A stretch of DNA of 6,231 nt from an uncultured Rhodopirellula sp. GTDB lineage: Bacteria > Planctomycetota > Planctomycetia > Pirellulales > Pirellulaceae. The stretch lies in NCBI GenBank assembly GCA_913061385.1, contig CAJXTM010000256.1:1-6231 (forward strand). Reading direction: 5' to 3'. Position 1 is the stretch's first letter. Each line of letters begins with the position of its first letter. Both the position numbers and the translations under genes were made by a program. Positions 1 through 6,184 of this stretch are shown here, piece by piece. The notes beneath the pieces are model-generated. The model was not told the origin of the DNA and searched no databases. It saw only the letters and a list, made by a program, of their open reading frames with translations.

Positions 1-49
1 ACGAGATCAGCCTCGGTCTCGTGGGCTCGGAGATGTGTATAAGAGACAG
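1..49 (+). other. Illumina Nextera i7 adapter left on the contig (artefact)
   Basis: Not organismal DNA. Positions 1-7 match the end of the P7 flow-cell sequence (acgagat), 8-15 are an 8-base index (cagcctcg, which I recall as Nextera N710), 16-30 are the i7 read-primer part (gtctcgtgggctcgg), and 31-49 are the 19-bp hyperactive Tn5 mosaic end. The same sequence appears in reverse complement at the other end of the window. Genuine sequence begins at 50. Any ORF that crosses this junction has an artificial end. Confidence 0.98.
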
Positions 50-118
50 CGTCACTACAACTGACGCGATTCCGACTATGAAAATTCGTTTGACGTTGAG
101 ATCGTCGTAAGCAGCCAT
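50..118 (-). CDS. Small membrane protein, N-terminal 23 codons only (ActG position)
   Basis: Partial gene, cut by the contig end. The ATG at 118 follows an in-frame TGA (128-130), and no other start lies between, so the start is well fixed. The 23 genuine residues begin MAAYDDLNVKR and continue with the hydrophobic run IFIVGIASVVVT, i.e. a short polar N-terminus followed by the first half of a transmembrane helix. Past position 50 the frame continues into adapter and codes LSLIHISEPTR, a known Nextera read-through peptide that must not be counted. In ACIII operons a small single-span protein (ActG in Rhodothermus marinus) often follows actF. Short proteins with a Tyr-Asp-Asp start and one membrane span are, from memory, common at this place in Planctomycetota. 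The assignment rests mainly on position, because too little sequence is present to prove homology. No clear Shine-Dalgarno precedes the start. Confidence 0.6.
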
Positions 119-168
119 GGCGGACCATCAAATCTGAGGTATCTGTTTTTGAATCAATTAATCCCAGA

Positions 169-192
169 GGCTCACAGACCGACGTCTGAGCC
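169..192 (-). other. Inverted repeat / RNA hairpin between actF and the ActG-like gene
   Basis: GGCT(CA)CAGAC at 169-179 pairs with GTCTGAGCC at 184-192: nine base pairs, a two-base bulge (173-174) and a four-base loop (180-183). It lies 10 bases past the actF stop codon on the transcribed strand. No T-run follows it directly in the minus direction (TCTGGGATTAATTG), so it does not look like a complete intrinsic terminator. It could weaken transcription into the next gene or stabilise the upstream mRNA, or be chance. Confidence 0.45.
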
Positions 193-201
193 CCGTCACT
201 T

Positions 202-1461
202 CTATATATTCTCGAACGCGATCGATTCACCCAACCTTGGGTCACGAACCGCGACAACTTTGTTCTGCTGAGCGAGGCCTAAACATAAGCCCGTCAGAAG
301 CGAAACCATCCCTACAACACATAAGACGCTGGCAATTACACCCATGGGTCCACCGGCATTACCCCGCTCAGCCGATGGCATGATCATGAAGTAAACGTCC
401 AAGTAGTGCATGACCAGCAGATAGGCTCCCCACGCACATACCAGGCCTGGCTTGCGACGCACATGGCGGCTCATCGTGCCAGCAAAAGGCAACATCCAAT
501 GGAAGAATATCAGTACCAATGCCACGCCTCCCCATGTCCCAAGCTGCCGGACATAAAACCACTCGGTCTCTTCTGGGATGTTTCCATACCAAATCAGCAA
601 GTACTGGCTGAACGAGATGTACGTCCAGAAAAACACAAATCCGAAGATTAGTTTTCCCAAATCGTGGTAGTGCTCAACGGTCACTTCGTCCCTCATCGCA
701 CCCTTCTTTTGCAATACATAACTTGCAACCGCCAGTAGGCAATGAGCACCGAGGATACTGCCAGCAAAGAGATAAACACCAAACATGGTCGAGAACCACA
801 TCGGAGCCAGACTCATCACCCAATCGAACGCTGCAAACGTTGTGGTAGCAGAGAACAACATCACAGCCGGTCCGCTCCAGTACTGCATCTTATCGGTGAT
901 TGCTTTTTCACCAGTCTGGTCTTGGCGAACGCTATTTTTAAAGAAGAACAACGCGAGCATCGTCCATACGGCAAAATATCCAATGGTTCGCACCGTGAAC
1001 CACTCTTGATTCAACCAACGAAGTTTCTCTGCCCAAACAGCTTGTGGAAGGCCATGTTCTGCTGCATAACCTGCGTCATCCCAGCGGTAGAGGATTCCGT
1101 CACCACTCCACAAGGAGGCAATGATTGGAATGAAGAGGATGCCCATCGGAATGACCATCACCATGACCAGTTCTGCGATTCTCCGGACAACAATGCTCCA
1201 ACCGGCACGGACCAAGTGCTGAATCAAAACAAAGAACAGGCACCCAAGAACGATCGTCATGCAGTAAACCGCAGCAGTCAGATAAACCGACATACCAAAG
1301 TTGCCACCATCGGAACCAATATCGTTTGCTAGGTACCAACCGAGCAGCATAACAATCAAGCCACCCACACAAAGCGGTATTCGCAACGCAGCCAGCGAAG
1401 CAGGCAGCATAAAAGCGGGGTCATCAGCAGATTTGGGAGCAGGTGCGCTATGTTCGGACAT
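202..1461 (-). CDS. actF: ACIII subunit ActF, NrfD/PsrC-like integral membrane protein
   Basis: The 419-residue product is a polytopic inner-membrane protein with about ten predicted helices (roughly 26-46, 58-80, 97-117, 155-175, 198-220, 222-247, 268-291, 309-326, 339-360, 372-396), the usual size for ActF. Recognition rests on the family blocks DWVMSLAPMWFSTMFGVY (213-230) and HYHDLGKLIFGFVFFWTY (264-281), followed by SQYLLIWYGNIPEETEWF (285-302). These are typical of the ACIII membrane subunit annotated as quinol:cytochrome c oxidoreductase. In solved ACIII structures ActF resembles ActC and is thought to carry a proton half-channel, while quinol binds in ActC; polar residues inside helices here (H264, H266, D267, K270, D214) fit that idea but prove nothing. 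The ATG at 1461 is the natural start. The upstream bases (ACGACTCAG) are a poor ribosome site. It starts 64 bases after the actDE stop and should be co-transcribed with it. Confidence 0.94.
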   Translation of the reverse strand: MSEHSAPAPKSADDPAFMLPASLAALRIPLCVGGLIVMLLGWYLANDIGSDGGNFGMSVYLTAAVYCMTIVLGCLFFVLIQHLVRAGWSIVVRRIAELVMVMVIPMGILFIPIIASLWSGDGILYRWDDAGYAAEHGLPQAVWAEKLRWLNQEWFTVRTIGYFAVWTMLALFFFKNSVRQDQTGEKAITDKMQYWSGPAVMLFSATTTFAAFDWVMSLAPMWFSTMFGVYLFAGSILGAHCLLAVASYVLQKKGAMRDEVTVEHYHDLGKLIFGFVFFWTYISFSQYLLIWYGNIPEETEWFYVRQLGTWGGVALVLIFFHWMLPFAGTMSRHVRRKPGLVCAWGAYLLVMHYLDVYFMIMPSAERGNAGGPMGVIASVLCVVGMVSLLTGLCLGLAQQNKVVAVRDPRLGESIAFENI

Positions 1462-1525
1462 CTGAGTCGTATCGTATTTGGTCGATTAGTGATTGATTGA
1501 ATCGAATTTCGTCAACAACCGTCAT

Positions 1526-3106
1526 TCAAGCAGAATCTTTCGCTTCTTTCTCTTCTTTCTCTTCTTTCTCTTCTTTCTCTTCTTTCTCTTCTTTCTCTTG
1601 GGCTGCCTTTGCGTCGGCATCAGCCTTCTCTTTCAACGCTTTCTGTATTTCAGACTGTTCACTGAGAATAGTCTCGCGTTGGGCCTCACTGATTTGATCA
1701 ATCGAAGCATTCTGACTGAGCTGAAGTGCTCTCACGTATGCGACAATCGCCCAACGATCTCGTGTCTTGATCTGCCCTGAGTAGCCGGGCATCTTTCGAA
1801 TACCGTTGCTGATCGTGCTGAACAGTTTGCCATCCGGATATTTGTCGGCGTAAAGCGTTTCCTGATGCAAAGAGGAGGGTGGAATCCAGCTTTGGGCAAG
1901 TATTTTCTGTGCTCGAACATTGACCAATCCATTCCCGGATCCATTCATTCCATGACAGACAGAGCAGTAAATACCAAAGTTCTTTCGACCATTGGCGAGC
2001 ACCTTTTCGTCCAACACGAGTGGATTGGAGCTGAGCCATGGGGTCGTATCCATCACGCTCGGCTTGGCATCTGCTTCCGCATCGGGCTTATCAGAATCAC
2101 CCTTATCTGCATCGGCACCTGACTTATCGCCGTCTGAATCGCTGCCTTCGTCAGCTTTTTCAGCCTGAGTAACATCTTGTGATTTTGACTCCTGAGCCGA
2201 TTCGGCTTCCGCCTGGTACAGCGGGTTGAAGCTTCGGACCAGTCGGTCCGCCCTCGGTCGGTCGATCACCGACAAAGCATTCATGTCGATCCCGGTCATG
2301 AAGTCCAGGTCAGCTTGCATCTCGCCTCTGGCCACCGTGCCCGGCACATCTGGGCGCATTGCACGCCCATCGCGGAACAGAGTGGAATACTGCTGAGCAT
2401 CCTTTGAGGGAGAAAAATCCATGTCATAAAAGACGTGGAACCTTGGCTGACTGCTGTGGCTGACCCGCATTTTCAGCACGATCAACAGCGGTATCACCGA
2501 CAAAGCAGCCACCAGTCCCCAAATCATGAAGAATGGTTTTGGAACTTTGTCTGAAGAGTCATCATCAACGACCGTCTGCACATAATCCGTCTCGGTATCA
2601 CCGAGTAGCTTTTCAACACCACCACGATCGAACTGACCATCCTTTGAGTCGATGTAAAGGAAAAAGCGATCGTCTGTCACACGGTCGAATCTCGGATCAG
2701 TGAATACAGGGTTGCTGAACCTAGGCAGCCCGTTCAAAGCCCACATCCCGAAGAATGCACCGAACGAGGCGAACAGCACGGTCAACTCGAATGCAACCGG
2801 CATGAAAGCTGGCAACGACAGGAACGGTTTACCCGAGATGATGTACGGATAATCGTATGCGTTCATCCAGACCTGCATCACCAAAGCAGTGGCAGTACCC
2901 GTCACGCCAGCACCAAGCACGATCCATGGCAAGACAGTGGGCTTGATCCCCAGAGCCTTATCAATTCCGTGGACAGGAAATGGAGTGAATGCATCGGTTT
3001 TCTCATACCCTGCATCGCGGACCCGTCGACATGCAGCGAGCAATGTATCAACCGAGGTGTACTCGGCGACGACTCCGTGGACTTTCTTTTCGTTATTCTC
3101 TGACAT
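1526..3106 (-). CDS. actDE: Fused ACIII subunits ActD (DUF3341) and ActE (mono-haem cytochrome c)
   Basis: One 526-residue ORF joins two normally separate subunits. Residues 1-186 are ActD: the DUF3341 block VHGVVAEYTSVDTLL (9-23), the PFPVHGIDKALG block (43-53 region), and two membrane helices (about 58-80 and 100-123). Residues about 187-526 are ActE: a third helix (191-212), the conserved DGRAMRPDVPGTVARGEM segment (246-263), an acidic low-complexity linker (297-350), and a class I cytochrome c domain with CSVCH (381-385) as haem attachment and M439 of IRKMPGY as likely axial ligand, then DRWAIVAYVRALQLSQNA (450-467). A Glu-Lys-Glu repeat closes the protein. With N-terminus inside, three helices place the haem domain in the periplasm, where ACIII haem must be attached, so the third helix replaces the signal peptide or lipid anchor of free ActE. 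The ATG at 3106 is preferred to an upstream in-frame TTG at 3172, whose 22 extra residues are unlike the family N-terminus. Role: pass electrons out of ACIII. Confidence 0.94.
   Translation of the reverse strand: MSENNEKKVHGVVAEYTSVDTLLAACRRVRDAGYEKTDAFTPFPVHGIDKALGIKPTVLPWIVLGAGVTGTATALVMQVWMNAYDYPYIISGKPFLSLPAFMPVAFELTVLFASFGAFFGMWALNGLPRFSNPVFTDPRFDRVTDDRFFLYIDSKDGQFDRGGVEKLLGDTETDYVQTVVDDDSSDKVPKPFFMIWGLVAALSVIPLLIVLKMRVSHSSQPRFHVFYDMDFSPSKDAQQYSTLFRDGRAMRPDVPGTVARGEMQADLDFMTGIDMNALSVIDRPRADRLVRSFNPLYQAEAESAQESKSQDVTQAEKADEGSDSDGDKSGADADKGDSDKPDAEADAKPSVMDTTPWLSSNPLVLDEKVLANGRKNFGIYCSVCHGMNGSGNGLVNVRAQKILAQSWIPPSSLHQETLYADKYPDGKLFSTISNGIRKMPGYSGQIKTRDRWAIVAYVRALQLSQNASIDQISEAQRETILSEQSEIQKALKEKADADAKAAQEKEEKEEKEEKEEKEEKEAKDSA
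1543..1599 (-). repeat. 9-bp tandem repeat coding Glu-Lys-Glu at the ActE C-terminus
   Basis: Six perfect copies of the 9-base unit cttctttct (plus-strand reading) plus three bases of a seventh. In the gene it codes E-K-E six times (residues about 504-521), just before the last five residues. Because the unit is a multiple of three, gain or loss of copies keeps the frame, so the copy number probably varies between strains. The perfect identity of the copies suggests recent slippage, or assembly uncertainty within a short-read repeat. The plus-strand reading (Phe-Phe-Leu repeats) is a meaningless shadow. Confidence 0.95.
2057..2218 (-). other. Acidic, disordered linker within ActDE before the haem domain
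   Basis: Codes residues 297-350 of the fused ActDE protein. It is rich in Asp, Glu, Ser, Ala and Lys, with patterns such as DEGSDSDGDKSGADADKGD, has no hydrophobic core and is probably unstructured. It lies between the conserved GTVARG segment and the start of the cytochrome domain (WLSSNPLVLDEKVLANGR). It may act as a flexible, negatively charged tether that lets the haem domain reach its partner. This is an inference from composition only. Confidence 0.75.
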
Positions 3107-3193
3107 CAATTCACAGTTGTAAAAAGTCTGACTTCCGCCAGTGGTTTCCTGCTCCTGGCTAACCCGGAGCAACTCTTTCTTCTGTACCCGTAA

Positions 3194-4600
3194 CTAGTGA
3201 TCACCATCATTGGAAACGTGGTATTGCTTCGCCAACGTTGCCTTTGTCTCCGCCATGTTGATGACGGGCATCAAGCGACAGAAGAGAAGGAAAAGTGTGA
3301 AGAACAAACCAAACGATCCAATCAACATTGACCAATCCACCCAGGTGGGCGAGAAGTACGCCCAAGCACTCGGCAGATAATCTCTTGACAAACTGGTCAC
3401 CACAATCACAAACCTCTCGAACCACATCCCGATATTCACGAAGATGCAGACCGAAACAATCATCCACGGCGTGGTTCGCAGTTTCTTGAACCAGAACAAC
3501 TGGGGACTGATCACGTTGCAGGTGACCATGGTCCAGTAAGCCCACCAGTACGGACCGAAGGCGCGATTGGTGAACGCAAATTTTTCTTCCTGCACTTGGC
3601 CGTACCACGCAATGAAGAACTCCGTTCCGTAAGCCAATCCGACAATCGAACCGGTCGCCAGAATGATCTTGCACATATTATCGAGGTGCCGGATCGTAAT
3701 CAGCTTTTCGAGGCCTAGCATTTTGCGAGCCGGAATCATCAAGGTCAGCACCATTGCGAAACCACTAAAGATCGCCCCCGCAACAAAGTAAGGCGGGAAG
3801 ATCGTCGTGTGCCAACCAGGCACCTGCGAGACCGCGAAGTCAAACGACACGATCGTATGTACGGATAGAACCAAAGGGGCTGCGAAGGCGGCTAGCAAAG
3901 CGTAGGCCTTCTCGTACCGCATCCAGTGCCGTGAAGAACCAGACCACCCGAGAGATAACATGCCGTATGCCATACGTCGCCACTTATTCGTCGATCGGTC
4001 GCGGAACGTTGCAAGATCAGGCACCATCCCCATGTACCAAAACAACAGAGAAACGGTGCCGTAGGTACTGACCGCAAACACATCCCACAACAGCGGACTG
4101 CGGAACTGAGGCCACATCCACAAGTTCAAGCTCGGATATGGAGCCAACCAAAAAGCGAGCCACGCTCTACCGACGTGGATACCCGGGAAGGTTCCTGCAC
4201 AAACCACAGCAAAGATGGTCATTGCTTCGGCAGCGCGGTTAATGCTGGTACGCCACTCCTGCCTAAACAGAAACAAAATCGCACTAATCAGCGTTCCAGC
4301 GTGACCGATACCAACCCAGAAAACGAAGTTGACGATCGGCCAACCCCAAAATACTGGCGAGCGGTTACCCCACACTCCTACACCGGTGTAGATCAGGTAC
4401 AGAATACAGATCCCCAACCACTGCAAGAGCGCAAAGGAGATCAGAAAACCGATCACCCAACTCGTACTTGGCTTGCGCTCAGCTACCTGACACACCGCTT
4501 CGGTAATGTCATGGTAGGTCGTATCACCAAGCACCAACGGTGCTCGTTCGCCGGGTTGCTCGACCGTGTTATCCAGTCCGTTTGGAATGGCAAGTGACAT
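3194..4600 (-). CDS. actC: ACIII subunit ActC, NrfD/PsrC-like quinol-oxidising membrane protein
   Basis: The 468-residue product is an integral inner-membrane protein of the NrfD/PsrC family with about ten helices (roughly 47-72, 86-112, 124-144, 169-192, 229-250, 264-289, 310-333, 350-372, 377-402, 420-445). Strong family blocks are [16 protein letters not shown] (136-151), [14 protein letters not shown] (168-181), [20 protein letters not shown] (246-265) and [17 protein letters not shown] (267-283). H142 and D173 sit where the proposed quinol-site His and Asp of Rhodothermus marinus ActC lie; that match is by eye and from memory. The cytoplasmic N-terminus ([14 protein letters not shown]) is also usual. 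The role is to bind menaquinol or ubiquinol near the periplasmic face and pass electrons to the [3Fe-4S] cluster of ActB, with protons leaving to the periplasm. Length is normal and no key block is missing. The ATG at 4600 is the start; GAAGT upstream is at best a weak ribosome site. It follows actB by 84 bases. Confidence 0.96.
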   Translation of the reverse strand: MSLAIPNGLDNTVEQPGERAPLVLGDTTYHDITEAVCQVAERKPSTSWVIGFLISFALLQWLGICILYLIYTGVGVWGNRSPVFWGWPIVNFVFWVGIGHAGTLISAILFLFRQEWRTSINRAAEAMTIFAVVCAGTFPGIHVGRAWLAFWLAPYPSLNLWMWPQFRSPLLWDVFAVSTYGTVSLLFWYMGMVPDLATFRDRSTNKWRRMAYGMLSLGWSGSSRHWMRYEKAYALLAAFAAPLVLSVHTIVSFDFAVSQVPGWHTTIFPPYFVAGAIFSGFAMVLTLMIPARKMLGLEKLITIRHLDNMCKIILATGSIVGLAYGTEFFIAWYGQVQEEKFAFTNRAFGPYWWAYWTMVTCNVISPQLFWFKKLRTTPWMIVSVCIFVNIGMWFERFVIVVTSLSRDYLPSAWAYFSPTWVDWSMLIGSFGLFFTLFLLFCRLMPVINMAETKATLAKQYHVSNDGDH

Positions 4601-4643
4601 GGACTTTTACTTCGTAGTTGACAAAAACATGTTGGATCAATCG

Positions 4644-4667
4644 CGTGAACGCCACGTGGCACTCACG
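4644..4667. promoter_or_regulatory. 24-bp imperfect palindrome between actB and actC
   Basis: Two 12-base arms (4644-4655 and 4656-4667) form a dyad with 10 of 12 positions paired. The core is a perfect 10-bp palindrome, gccacgtggc (4651-4660), and the outer arms cgtga / tcacg are separated from it by two unpaired bases on each side. It sits 17 bases past the actB stop and 43 bases before the actC start. It might be a dimer-binding operator, or fold in RNA with an ACGT loop as a spacer hairpin that tunes subunit ratio. No promoter boxes are evident beside it and no T-run follows. Confidence 0.4.
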
Positions 4668-4684
4668 AACTCTCTACCGCTCTT

Positions 4685-6184
4685 CTACTCTTTCGCGGCG
4701 GCACTCGGCTCACCCGAATCATGACTCTCTGTTTCGTGAACACCATCATGACCCTTATGATCACCGTCTGCATGATCACCGTCTGCATGATCACCGTCTG
4801 CATGGTCACCGTGATGCGATTCGTGCAAATGCAAATTCACAAGATCACTAAGTTGCTTGGCAGTCATCAGGCGTTTGTGTGGGTTCGTTACCCTCGCAAG
4901 ATATTCCGTTCGAGCCTTCACGTTCAACTGACTCAACATGCCGTAACTCCGAGGCCCACTCCGCTTCTTGGAGACTGCAGACTCCGGATCAGAGATATCC
5001 CCGAATTCGATTGCTCGGGTTGGGCATGCCGACTGACAGGCAGTGACCACATCCCCATCAGCAACACTGCGACCCTCTTTGATCGCGTTGATTTTGGCAC
5101 CCTCAACCCGCTGAATGCAGTAAGTGCACTTTTCCATCACACCGCGACCGCGAACAGTCACCTCAGGATTCATCACTAGAGCCTGCAGTTTGCGATTCGC
5201 TGATTCGATGTGGCTCGGATAGGCATCAATGCCGTAACCGGTACCAATGTCTTCGTTGTAATTAAAGTAATTGAAACGGCGAACCTTGAACGGACAGTTA
5301 TTGGCACAATAACGAGTACCGATACAGCGATTATAGGCCATCGCATTGATACCCTCTTCGGTGTGGACAGTAGCAGCGACTGGACAAACCTGCTCGCATG
5401 GAGCAGTTTCACAGTGCATACAGGCCACCGGTTCCTGAACGATGTCGGCGTTCGTCTCATCGCCTTGGAAGTAGCGATCAAGACGCAACCAGTGCATTTC
5501 GCGACTATTCATGACCTGTTCGCGACCTACGATGGGAACATTGTTCTCACTCTGGCAGGCAACAACACATGCACTACAGCCAATGCACTTGCCAAGATCA
5601 ATCGACATTCCCCATTGGGGAACGGTGATCCCCTTTTTCTCGTCTTCGGCCTTCAACTGCGTGAGCGGCTCAACCCACGGCGAACCCTTTTTACCTACAT
5701 GTGGAACGTGCGGCCCCTGCGCCTCGGCGAATTCCGGAAGAGTCTCGTAAAGCTCTGCTGTACCTTCACGCACCAAAGTGAAACTTCGCACTTCTGTCTC
5801 ATCGCGACCACGCTCATCAATCGCCCAATGGTCTTGTGTGGTTGCCAGCACATAGTCGGTGTATCGCGGACGCCCCTCGACACCGTAGGCGATCATCACG
5901 CCTTCGCTACGACGAATCGCTGAGACGTCGAAACCGACGACATCGACACCCTTTGCAGGATCTCCACCAACCATCCCCACTCGCTCGCGACCGTAACCAA
6001 GGGTCACAACAATAACACCCGGAGCACATCCTGGCATCTCGTAAACGGGCAGCTCAATCTTTTCACCGTCAATCCTCAGAGCAACCATTTGCCCATGATG
6101 CAGCACACGCCCACTGCCGGCTGAACTATCCGTTGCATCACCATCGAGACTCAGACCCCGAGCAGTCGCAGGACTCATCACAGC
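4685..6184 (-). CDS. actB: ACIII subunit ActB, C-terminal half (end of MopB-like domain plus four Fe-S clusters)
   Basis: This is a 499-residue C-terminal fragment; full ActB is about 1000 residues, so the Tat signal and most of the molybdopterin-oxidoreductase-like (B1) domain are missing. Residues 1-150 are the end of B1 (VMSPATARG, ELPVYEMPG, TLGYGRERVG, ATTQDHW, SFTLVREGTAELY), a fold that in ACIII holds no Mo cofactor. Residues 190-400 are the ferredoxin-like B2 domain with four motifs: C200/C203/C206/C210; C255/C258/C263/C267; C287/(T290)/C293/C297; C353/C356/C383/C387. Thr in the third motif (CIGTRYC) leaves 15 ligands, fitting three [4Fe-4S] and one [3Fe-4S] cluster as in known ACIII. 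ActB lies in the periplasm, takes electrons from ActC quinol oxidation and passes them to cytochrome subunits. A His/Asp-rich repeat tail follows residue 450. The apparent start MYKRQ (GTG at 6199) comes from adapter; the gene truly continues beyond 6184. Confidence 0.96.
   Translation of the reverse strand, partial: AVMSPATARGLSLDGDATDSSAGSGRVLHHGQMVALRIDGEKIELPVYEMPGCAPGVIVVTLGYGRERVGMVGGDPAKGVDVVGFDVSAIRRSEGVMIAYGVEGRPRYTDYVLATTQDHWAIDERGRDETEVRSFTLVREGTAELYETLPEFAEAQGPHVPHVGKKGSPWVEPLTQLKAEDEKKGITVPQWGMSIDLGKCIGCSACVVACQSENNVPIVGREQVMNSREMHWLRLDRYFQGDETNADIVQEPVACMHCETAPCEQVCPVAATVHTEEGINAMAYNRCIGTRYCANNCPFKVRRFNYFNYNEDIGTGYGIDAYPSHIESANRKLQALVMNPEVTVRGRGVMEKCTYCIQRVEGAKINAIKEGRSVADGDVVTACQSACPTRAIEFGDISDPESAVSKKRSGPRSYGMLSQLNVKARTEYLARVTNPHKRLMTAKQLSDLVNLHLHESHHGDHADGDHADGDHADGDHKGHDGVHETESHDSGEPSAAAKE
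4757..4812 (-). repeat. 15-bp tandem repeat coding the His/Asp-rich tail of ActB
   Basis: Three perfect 15-base copies of atgatcaccgtctgc (plus-strand reading; 4757-4771, 4772-4786, 4787-4801) and a degenerate partial copy to 4812. They code the pentapeptide Asp-Gly-Asp-His-Ala repeated. With flanking sequence, the tail (residues 452-488, positions 4721-4831) holds 11 His among many Asp and Gly. Such periplasmic tails can bind divalent metals; that is inferred from composition, not shown. Confidence 0.93.

Noticed and set aside
742..1332. 196-codon open frame on the plus strand
   Set aside because: It lies opposite actF, is rich in His, Gln and Asn as expected for the complement of a membrane gene, and has no recognisable domain.
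1493..1780. Plus-strand frame with Phe-Phe-Leu repeats
   Set aside because: It is only the complement of the Glu-Lys-Glu repeat in ActDE and is not a membrane protein.
3130..3165. Possible GCCAG/CTGGC hairpin between actC and actDE
   Set aside because: Only five base pairs with a 13-base loop; easily chance.
3107..3172. Upstream TTG start for ActDE giving 22 more residues
   Set aside because: The added residues are polar, contain no signal and do not resemble the DUF3341 N-terminus. The ATG at 3106 (MSENNEKKVHGVVAEY) fits the family.
4757..4812. Short CRISPR-like direct repeats
   Set aside because: Units are 15 bp, directly adjacent with no spacers, and in frame inside a coding gene.
5210..5923. 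237-codon open frame on the plus strand
   Set aside because: It lies opposite the conserved Fe-S part of actB. The product shows no family motif and is explained as an antisense shadow.
4685..6184. Polysulfide, nitrate or formate reductase electron-transfer subunit
   Set aside because: Four-cluster NrfC/PsrB-like subunits share the motifs, but the fused MopB-like end, the CIGTRYC motif and the actC-actDE-actF order identify ActB of ACIII.
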